NCBI GenBank assembly: GCA_944380315.1
Contig: CALWHG010000010.1
Location: 1 to 53,951, forward strand
Reading direction: 5' to 3'
DNA length: 53,951 nucleotides
From: an uncultured Lachnospiraceae bacterium
Lineage (GTDB): Bacteria > Bacillota > Clostridia > Lachnospirales > Lachnospiraceae
This document shows positions 26,121 to 33,700 of this stretch, in pieces. The notes beneath the pieces were generated by a model. That model did no database searches. It was given only the letters and a program-made list of their open reading frames with translations, and was not told where the DNA came from. Numbering within the stretch: position 1 is the first letter of the stretch; each line of letters starts with the position of its first letter. Made by a program: the position numbers and the translations under genes.

Positions 26121-27053
26121 ATGAAAAGATATTTTCCGCTGATAGCAAATCTGGCGTCCCAGGTTATATTTGGCTTTGCCGTACTGTTCATCAAGATGGG
26201 CATGGCAGTAGTGGATCAGGATACGATCAAGTTCCTGTCCTTCCGCTTCGGGCTCGGGTTCCTGGCACTTACAGTAGTGCTGCTCCTTGGCATACAGAAG
26301 GCCCACTATCGGGGAAGGCCCGTGGGTCTCATACTGCTGTGCGGACTGTTCAATCCCATGATCAGTCAGATCATAGAGACTACCTCGACAACCTATGCGC
26401 CCTCATCCCAGATAGCTATGTACAACAGTCTGCTCCCGGTGATCATGCTGATATTTTCTGCGCTCATAAATCATGAGTACCCCACCAGGAGACAGCTCAT
26501 GTTCGTGCTGGTGACCGTGGCAGGAGTGTTCGTCACCACGCTGGCGGACAAGTCAGAGAGCGGACTTACCAGTCTGGGGCTCATACTCATCATAGGCACC
26601 ATGATAGCAGTATCCATAAACAGGGTGCTGGTGCGCAGGGCCTCGGCGGAGTTTTCATCCTTTGAGATCATATATCTGACCACAGCCATGGGAGCGGTCT
26701 TCTTCAACATACTGTCCATAGGCAAGCACCTGAGCACATCGCCTCTCAGCACCTACCTGGCAGGACTTGATGACCCCGGGTTCCTCATATCACTTCTGTA
26801 CATGGGCATAGGCTCCTGCGTCGTAGCCTTCCTGCTCATGACCTATGCCTCAGCCAACCTGCCCTTTGCAGTATATTCCTCCACCTGTACCCTCAGCACT
26901 GTGGTGGGCATACTGGCGGGAGTGTTCCTGCTCCATGAGACCTTCCATATGGTGGAGGCAGTTGGAGTGGTCATCATACTCATAGGCATCATAGGTGTCA
27001 GCCTGTCCTACGACAAGGGCGATGCCGAAGCAAATCGCTATCACGCCAAATAA
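26121..27053 (+). CDS. EamA/DMT-family membrane transporter
   Basis: A 310-residue protein with about ten membrane helices arranged as two EamA halves. The first half starts MKRYFPLIANLASQVIFGFAVLF and contains TSTTYAPSSQIAMYNSLLPV. The second half ends GVFLLHETFHMVEAVGVVIILIGIIGVSLS, the usual last helix of drug/metabolite exporters. The ATG at 26121 is chosen because AAAGGGAAG lies upstream and a promoter occupies the earlier in-frame ATG. The substrate cannot be deduced. Confidence 0.85.
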   Translation: MKRYFPLIANLASQVIFGFAVLFIKMGMAVVDQDTIKFLSFRFGLGFLALTVVLLLGIQKAHYRGRPVGLILLCGLFNPMISQIIETTSTTYAPSSQIAMYNSLLPVIMLIFSALINHEYPTRRQLMFVLVTVAGVFVTTLADKSESGLTSLGLILIIGTMIAVSINRVLVRRASAEFSSFEIIYLTTAMGAVFFNILSIGKHLSTSPLSTYLAGLDDPGFLISLLYMGIGSCVVAFLLMTYASANLPFAVYSSTCTLSTVVGILAGVFLLHETFHMVEAVGVVIILIGIIGVSLSYDKGDAEANRYHAK

Positions 27054-27060
27054 GACGACA

Positions 27061-27109
27061 AGGACCCGCTGTCACATGGCCTTTGGAGGCCACGGGATCA
27101 GCGGGTCCT
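27061..27109. terminator. Hairpin between convergent exporter and nuclease genes
   Basis: AGGACCCGCTG (27061-27071) pairs with CAGCGGGTCCT (27099-27109), with an inner GGCCT-type stem. T-tracts are short on both strands, but the convergent position fits a shared terminator. Confidence 0.65.
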
Positions 27110-27127
27110 GATAAAAGTAAGCCCAGC

Positions 27128-27940
27128 TCAGAACTCCCGGCTGTCGAGGTCCTCGTCATCGAGGAGCCAGTTGTCTCCGTCTGAGTAGTCTATGCCTATG
27201 CCGGGCTGCACGTTGTAGCAGTATATGCAAAACTGCAGACTATCTCCGTCATCGCTGACGGACTTTGCCTCCATCAGCACGCCTGAGGCAAGCAGGTCGT
27301 CCCCCTCAAAGTAGGGAGTGACACGGTAAAGCACATAGTCGTCACTGTAGCGCAGATAGTCGGCCACCTCCTCCTCATAGGGCAGCATGCCGGTGGCATT
27401 CATATAGCGGGTGCCGGTGATCAGATTGAGAGGATTGGCTCCCTGACCCGTAAACATGAAGGCTATGAGATGACTGCGGTTATAGAGCAGCTCGCCGTCT
27501 ATGAAATCATAGGTGTCCCTGTGCCAGGCCGTGGGCTTTACGGAGGAGATATTTTCCCTCTCCCAGTCAGGCATCATGTCCCGATGCAGCATACCCATGG
27601 CAGGGCCGCAGCGCCCAAGCTTGTCGAGCTCCGAAAAGCTCTCGTAGGGCTCATCCTTTATGTCGTTCTCCGTAAAGAAGGGTACATCGTCATTGACTAT
27701 ATATACCGGGCTTCCGCTGTAGGGAGGTATCTCAGAAAAGGAAAATATCTCCGCGCTGAGCTCACCGCCCGGCCCAGAGTCCGCATCGCCTCCGGTATGG
27801 GAGGCATCAGCCTCCTGCGATACTGCGCCTGCATCGTGGCCGGCACCCCTGTCCAGGCTGTCCCAGTCAAAGCGGGAAGCAAAAAACAGCAGGACCAGGA
27901 TTATGAGAGTTACTATCTGTTTTGATCTGTACTTTTTCAT
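27128..27940 (-). CDS. Secreted or membrane-anchored DNA/RNA non-specific endonuclease
   Basis: About 270 residues. A hydrophobic N-terminal anchor (MKKYRSKQIVTLIILVLLFF) precedes an acidic linker and the nuclease domain. NRSHLIAFMFTGQ, NLITGTRYMNATGMLPYEEEVADYL and YRVTPYFEGDDLLASGV match the beta-beta-alpha-metal nuclease family of DNA-entry and streptococcal nucleases; His in NRSHLI is the general base and the Asn of TRYMN binds metal. No start has a convincing ribosome site. In-frame ATGs at 27982 and 28084 would add hydrophobic residues. A TATAAT box (27953-27948) lies just before the 27940 ATG, so the start is uncertain. Confidence 0.75.
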   Translation of the reverse strand: MKKYRSKQIVTLIILVLLFFASRFDWDSLDRGAGHDAGAVSQEADASHTGGDADSGPGGELSAEIFSFSEIPPYSGSPVYIVNDDVPFFTENDIKDEPYESFSELDKLGRCGPAMGMLHRDMMPDWERENISSVKPTAWHRDTYDFIDGELLYNRSHLIAFMFTGQGANPLNLITGTRYMNATGMLPYEEEVADYLRYSDDYVLYRVTPYFEGDDLLASGVLMEAKSVSDDGDSLQFCIYCYNVQPGIGIDYSDGDNWLLDDEDLDSREF

Positions 27941-27984
27941 AAGTGCTATTATATACGGCAGTAGTAAAACTGCAAACAACATTT

Positions 27985-28077
27985 GTAACTGATAAAATGA
28001 TATAAAAACAGGATTATATAAGTTATAACTGATAAAAACAGGAAAATACGCTTGTTTATAAGCTGTAACTGATGAAA
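27985..28077. repeat. 40-bp-period repeat in the nuclease/HD intergenic region
   Basis: TAACTGAT occurs at 27986, 28026 and 28066, exactly 40 bp apart. The match extends around it: TATAAGTTATAACTGATAAA at the second and TATAAGCTGTAACTGATGAA at the third copy. The third copy runs into the ribosome site of the HD gene. The spacing is close to four helical turns, which would suit a protein binding side by side, but no regulator is known. Confidence 0.6.
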
Positions 28078-28086
28078 GGAGCATAT

Positions 28087-28677
28087 ATGAGACCTGAAGA
28101 GATGCTGGATATACTTAAGAGGGCCGGGAGGCTAAAGACCATGACGAGGCACTGCTATACGGAGCCGGACCGCAAGGAGAGCGTGGCCGACCACAGCTGG
28201 CGCATAGCTCTCATGGCCATGCTGCTTACCGGAGAGGGAGACCTCAGGGGAGTTGACATGGACAGGGTCATACGCATGTGCCTCATACACGATCTGGGGG
28301 AGGCATTTACAGGGGATGTGCCTACCTTCATGAAGAGCGACGGGGACGAGAAAAAGGAGGAGCAGCTCTACCTTGAGTGGGTGGAGACATTTCCGCAGGC
28401 TCAGAGAGAGGAGTGGCTGGGTCTGCTTAAGGAGATGATCGAGCTTGAGACCCCGGAGGCCAGGACCTACAAGGCCCTGGATAAGCTGGAGGCCCTCATA
28501 GCCCACGACGAGTCGGACATAGATACTTGGCTGCCCCTGGAGTACGAGCTCCAGCTCACCTACGGCAAGGACGCCGTCTCCTTTTCCACATACCTGACCG
28601 CCCTTAGGGAGGCCATAGACCGCTGGACCCTGGAAAAGATCGAAAAGGAGGGCCACGGCGGGCCTGACAACGGCTGA
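28087..28677 (+). CDS. HD-domain hydrolase (HDDC2/YfbR-like)
   Basis: A 196-residue protein of the HD phosphohydrolase superfamily. ESVADHSWRIALMAMLL gives the first His (about 36) and MCLIHDLGEAFTGDVP gives the HD pair (about 67-68) and following acids, close to the HDDC2/YfbR group of 5'-deoxynucleotidases. The ATG at 28087 follows AAAGGAG; an in-frame ATG at 28072 lies before that ribosome site. It may act on dNMPs, but some of the group have other nucleotide substrates. Confidence 0.83.
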   Translation: MRPEEMLDILKRAGRLKTMTRHCYTEPDRKESVADHSWRIALMAMLLTGEGDLRGVDMDRVIRMCLIHDLGEAFTGDVPTFMKSDGDEKKEEQLYLEWVETFPQAQREEWLGLLKEMIELETPEARTYKALDKLEALIAHDESDIDTWLPLEYELQLTYGKDAVSFSTYLTALREAIDRWTLEKIEKEGHGGPDNG

Positions 28678-28686
28678 TATGATGAC

Positions 28687-28736
28687 TATACCCAATTATC
28701 CCACAAGCTTGAATTTATGGGATAATTGGGTATAAT
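28687..28736 (+). promoter_or_regulatory. Perfect 17-bp inverted repeat embracing the ATPase promoter
   Basis: TATACCCAATTATCCCA (28687-28703) and its exact reverse complement (28718-28734) are separated by 14 nt. A -35 TTGAAT (28709-28714) sits in the spacer, and a perfect -10 TATAAT (28731-28736) overlaps the end of the right arm, 16 bp apart. No T-run follows the right arm, so an operator is more likely than a terminator, though it does follow the HD gene by only 9 nt. Confidence 0.65.
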
Positions 28737-28770
28737 AATATATATCTATCTATAATGAGGAGGTGGCGGT

Positions 28771-30576
28771 ATGAGATCGGATCAAGACCATATGAGTATA
28801 GATGAGCTGAAAAAAAAGATAGCTGCGCTTCCTAAGGGTTCGGTTTCAAAAAAGGATATCAATGGGAAAACATATTATTATCACAGGTGGCAGGAGGATA
28901 AAAGACGTCATGAAAAGTATGTACCCTTTGATGAGGTGGATGAACTGAAGAGGAAGATAGAGTCAAGGAAACAGCTGGAGGCAGAGCTCGAAAAGCTTGG
29001 CCGTGTATCTGGATCTATGGGACAGGAGAATACCACGGACAGACAGGAGCATGCTTTTGAGACTCACGTCAGGATCGGGAAAGAGCTCAGGACATATGCA
29101 TTTTCAGTTCGTAATTATAAAAAAAGAGAAGGCTATAAAAGGCTTAAGGAGTATGTTTATGGCGATAGCTTTGATAAGGTGTTCGTACTTTATGGGCTGC
29201 GCCGTACCGGAAAAACGACGCTTATAAGGCAGATCCTCTGGGATATGTCAGATGAGGACATTGAAAAAGCTGCATTTATACAGATAACGGCAAGGGACGA
29301 TCTGGCCAGAGTCAACAGGGATCTTCGTTATCTTGAAAAGGAAGGTTTCAGATATGTCTTTATGGATGAGGTCACTCTCATGGAGGACTTTATAGAAGGA
29401 GCAGCGCTTTTCTCGGATATATTTGCCGCCTGCGGCATGAAGATAGTACTTTCAGGTACTGATTCGCTGGGCTTTTTGTTTACGGAGGATGAGCAGCTGT
29501 ACGATCGCTGCGAGATGCTTCACACTACATTCATACCTTACAGAGAGTTCGAGACTGTGCTGGGCATAAAGGGTATAGACGAATATATACGCTATGGGGG
29601 GACCATGAGCCTTGGAGGTATGCATTACAATGAGACCTCTACCTTTGCCAGTAAGGAGAGGGCGGATGAATATGTAGATACAGCCATAGCTCATAATATA
29701 CAGCACAGTCTCAGATGCTATCAGGGTGGCGGACATTTCAGGGCACTGCAAAGATTATATGAAAAGGATGAGCTGACCAGTGCCATAAACCGAGTAGTAG
29801 AGGATATGAATCATCGGTTCACCATGGAAGTGCTTACAAGAGACTTCAGATCATCAGATCTTGCCATATCTGCAAGAAATCTGAGAAGGGACAGAAGCGA
29901 GCCTACGGATATACTTGATCGCATAGATGTAGATACAGTTACATCCAGACTTATGCAGCTGCTTGAGATCAGGAACAGGGACGAGCAGAGCCTTGAGCCT
30001 GATGATGAGTGTGCCTGGCAGATCAGAGAGTATCTCCATCTGCTTGATCTTATAGAGTACATAGATGTTGCAAGCCTGCCAGAGGTGAATCAAAGAGGGA
30101 GCAGGACAGTCATAGCGCAGCCCGGATTGAGATATGCTCAGGCAGATGCGCTGATAAAGAGCCTTATGGAGGACCAGCTGTTCAGTGAGCTCTCCCTGAC
30201 CGAAAGAAATGCTGTGACAGAACGGATAAGAAGTGAGATCAGGGGACGTATGATGGAAGACATAGTACTGCTGGAGACAAAGCTTGCATACAAGGAAAAG
30301 GACATCTTTGTGCTTCAGTTCCCAGTAGGAGAATTTGATATGGTGGTAGCTGATCCGCAGAAGGGTGTCTGCAGCATATATGAGATCAAACACAGCAGGG
30401 AGGCTGTGCCTGAGCAGTACAGACATCTGAAGGATGAAGAAAAATGTGCAGCAGTCGAGCATCGCTATGGCCCTATCGCTTCCAGGGCTGTTATATACCG
30501 GGGAGAGGACCAGAAAGTAGATGATATAACTTATATAAATGTAGAAAAATACCTTAAGGGATTAATAACAGTCTAA
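28771..30576 (+). CDS. AAA ATPase with N-terminal KYYYHR-type module and nuclease-like C-terminus
   Basis: A 601-residue protein. Residues 10-70 (LPKGSVSKKDINGKTYYYHRW, then a Lys/Glu-rich helix) resemble a small DUF6788-type module usually found alone. The ATPase core has Walker A LYGLRRTGKTTL (about 140-151) and Walker B RYVFMDEVTLM (about 195), of the MNS/STAND-related ATPase kind. The C-terminus has EFDMVVAD (about 520) and YEIKHS (about 536), a D...E-x-K pattern of PD-(D/E)XK nuclease folds. The ATG is behind GAGGAGG. The promoter is surrounded by a perfect inverted repeat. The biological role is unknown; a defence or DNA-handling role is only a guess. Confidence 0.75.
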   Translation: MRSDQDHMSIDELKKKIAALPKGSVSKKDINGKTYYYHRWQEDKRRHEKYVPFDEVDELKRKIESRKQLEAELEKLGRVSGSMGQENTTDRQEHAFETHVRIGKELRTYAFSVRNYKKREGYKRLKEYVYGDSFDKVFVLYGLRRTGKTTLIRQILWDMSDEDIEKAAFIQITARDDLARVNRDLRYLEKEGFRYVFMDEVTLMEDFIEGAALFSDIFAACGMKIVLSGTDSLGFLFTEDEQLYDRCEMLHTTFIPYREFETVLGIKGIDEYIRYGGTMSLGGMHYNETSTFASKERADEYVDTAIAHNIQHSLRCYQGGGHFRALQRLYEKDELTSAINRVVEDMNHRFTMEVLTRDFRSSDLAISARNLRRDRSEPTDILDRIDVDTVTSRLMQLLEIRNRDEQSLEPDDECAWQIREYLHLLDLIEYIDVASLPEVNQRGSRTVIAQPGLRYAQADALIKSLMEDQLFSELSLTERNAVTERIRSEIRGRMMEDIVLLETKLAYKEKDIFVLQFPVGEFDMVVADPQKGVCSIYEIKHSREAVPEQYRHLKDEEKCAAVEHRYGPIASRAVIYRGEDQKVDDITYINVEKYLKGLITV

Positions 30577-30609
30577 AATCTGTCATATTTCTGACAAAAA
30601 TCTTACAAA

Positions 30610-30652
30610 ACACCGATCTGACATATAAATGTGTCCGGTCGGTGTATTTTTA
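30610..30652 (+). terminator. Intrinsic terminator after the ATPase gene
   Basis: ACACCGA (from 30610) pairs with TCGGTGT with an inner GACA/TGTC extension, followed by ATTTTTATT. Confidence 0.8.
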
Positions 30653-30675
30653 TTGCTCAAAAACCTCCATAATTA

Positions 30676-30704
30676 TTGACTAATAACAAATACCGAACTA
30701 AAAT
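30676..30704 (+). promoter_or_regulatory. Promoter of the large surface protein gene
   Basis: TTGACT (30676-30681) and TAAAAT (30699-30704) are 17 bp apart, the same boxes as used by the tRNA-Cys gene. The leader to the ATG is about 70 nt and AT-rich. Confidence 0.7.
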
Positions 30705-30776
30705 TTTTAGTAAATACGATGGTTTATTGTCTATTTTGAGTAATAAGCATTAAACCTGGGTTATGGAGGAAAGGAT

Positions 30777-33700
30777 ATGAAAAGGATAGTAAAGAGAAGC
30801 CTGGCCATGTTCCTCGCTATGGTCATGCTGCTCAGCAGCACCACGAGTGCGCTGGCTACCGTGCCTCCCACAGATGAGACAACAAATGTAGAGACAACAG
30901 AAAATGTGGTAGAAAACGAGGAAGGATCCGAGGAGGATACGGAGGAGATAAAGGAGCATACGGATGCTGCCTCTCCCGGCAATGCGAAGGATCCCGACGC
31001 CTCAGATGATGATGGCAACGAAAACGACGAAGGAGACGGAAACGGAGGAAATGACGATGAGACCGTATACGTCAGCGTCTCCTATGAGCTGACTCCTGAG
31101 GACGGTGGAAGTATCTCCGTAAAGGATGAGATAGAGGCAGGCGATAACCTCAGCTTTTCAGTCACCTCTGAGGATGGCTACGAGATAGCCTCCGTCACGG
31201 TAGACAGTGAGGAGCTTGAGCCCATCAGTGAAAACGAGTCTACTGGTGCGTGCCGCTATACCATAAAGGATGTCATGACCGACACCCACATCGATGTCGA
31301 GTTCGCCGAGGTGGAGGACGAGGCTGAGATAGATGAGGATGAGGATCTCACTGGTGAGCTTGAGGGTGAGGAGCTCTTAGGTGAGGATGAAACTGAGGAG
31401 GAAAAAGAGACAAAATCTCATAGCTTCAATTATAAGAAGACTATAAATGGAGTAACTATATCCATTTATGCTGAGGCAGGAGTCCTTCCTGATGGAACTA
31501 CTGCTGAGATAAAAGAGATAAAGGCCGAGGACGTTGAAGGCGTATCTGAGGAAGAGTTAGAGGAGTATGAGGAAGTTTATGCATACGACATAACTCTTTA
31601 TGATGCAGACGGTGAAGTCCTTCCAAATGACTGGGCAAAAAATGGCAGTGTTTCTGTAGAGTTTTCCGGAAAAAGGATAGAGGATGTATCTGAGTCTGCT
31701 GAAAAGATAGACATCATTCATGTAGATCATGAGACTAACGATGTAAACGTAGAGGAATTTGAGCCGGCTGAGGAGATAGTTTATGAAGCTGATCACTTTT
31801 CGAGCTTTTTGATCGGTGTTAGAAAGCAGCAGGCAAGGATAGCAGATGCTGGTGTCATAGAGCTTCAGGTAAGGGTTGAAGATCGTATAGTAGGTAAAGA
31901 TTTTGGATTTTGGTCAGATACCGAGCACTCATGGGAAATAATAGATAATGATAATGAAAACGTTACTTCCAAGCCTTCCTGGATTGAGTTAGATAATACT
32001 GATAAAAAAACTTTAACTGTCAAAATTGTTAATGATAACAGTAATAATATTAAATCAATATATGAAGAAATAGAGAAAATTGCTTTAAAACATACATATT
32101 CTAATACTTTTTTTGGATATGTAACGGAAACCAAAGAAGAAAAATTCTCTCTTGAATTAGTAGGCTCACCTGTTTATTTTTATGTAGCTAAGGATCCTAC
32201 TGTTACGGCATTAGGAAGCACTAATGCTGAGGACTGTATTTACTGGGGCAAAGGAACTATTCCCTTTGGCCCTGCAAGCGAATATGAGTCTGGCTTCAGA
32301 GGGGAAATAGCTAATTCCTGGCGTGGCCTTATAGATTTTGGAGAAGAGCCTTATTTCTCCAATAATCAGGACGTTTATGATGAAGAAGGCTGGCCTATGC
32401 TCACCATAGATAGTGAGAAATATTATAATGTAGAATCTCCTTACTATAAGAATTTGACAGAAGAAGAAAAAAAGTCAACCAATACGTATGAGACTTTTTG
32501 GGAGATATATACTATTGCTTCTGGAGCTGTAGATGAGAACTACCAGCCGATAGAGGGTACTGTCGATCGCAGCGGACAAAACCTTCCTACCTGGCATATA
32601 GATGCAAGAGTTGAAGTACATAAGAAGGATATGATTCAGATAGATGTTCGTTATCAGAATCCTGATAAAATAGGACAGAATCCCTATGAATTCGAGCACG
32701 TTAGACTGACAGAACTTGTAAACAAAGAAAATGTTCAGGCAGAATGCGATGCATATCTGAATGAAATGGAGTCCAAGATATTTAAAGATACTAAACTTGA
32801 CTCTACTAAGTATGACATAATCTGGTATGTTGGAAACCCGAATGATGGTGGAACGCGTTATTCAAGAGTTGATTTGAATGAGCTCATTCAGTCATCAGGT
32901 GATGACCGGATAGAGATTTATGCCATTTTTGAGTCTAATGTACCAGAGGAGACCATAAAGCTTACATATCATCCCAATGGTGGAAGAGGTGAAGTTCCTA
33001 ATCAGCAAGAATATAGTAAGGATTATGCTGAACCAATAACCCTGGTAGATGTAGAGGAAGTTTCTCTTACTAAAGATAAGGCTGTCCTTATAGGTTGGAG
33101 TGAAGAGTTACATGATCAGCCCTTTGCAGACAAAGAGGATGCAGAAGAAGCCAAGGTTTCGACTGTTACTTTAATAGGTGAGGATAAGACAGTATATGCT
33201 CTTTGGGCTGAGGATAATAATTCAGATAATATCCCTGACTATGAGCAGATACAGATAGTATTTGACCTCGATAAGGCAAATCATCTGGATGCTTCTTTTG
33301 ATGAGTCAACTATTATTGGTGGCGCATATCATGACGAGGCTAATGGTACTGTAACATATTATTATAATAAGAAAGACATATTTGATTTTGATGAGATAGA
33401 GGATTTTGTTTATAGTAATCATCCTGATGATAAGGAACTTCTAAACTTTATCAACGAGAATGTTAAAGAGGCTCTTTTTGAAGCGGCTCCTCAGGTAGAA
33501 GCTGATTCAGAAATATTTGTTGATTGGATAGGTGTAGATGGACTCAGTTATGATGCATTTAAAGGTACAACTAATGTAACAAATGCAGAACCTGGAATAA
33601 ATACCTTTACTGCTGAATATAAGAAAGCAGCCATAGAAGTCAACTTCATTATTAAAGATGATGAGAAGGACAGAGGCTATTTCGAAGCAAGTGAAGATCC

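Noticed and set aside
27480-27500. Inactivated nuclease because the motif reads NRSH instead of DRGH
   Set aside because: Many Gram-positive secreted members of this family naturally have Asn at that position and keep the catalytic His.
27985-28077. Remnant CRISPR array
   Set aside because: The three units are imperfect, the regularly conserved part is short, there are no distinct spacers of constant kind, and no cas genes are near.
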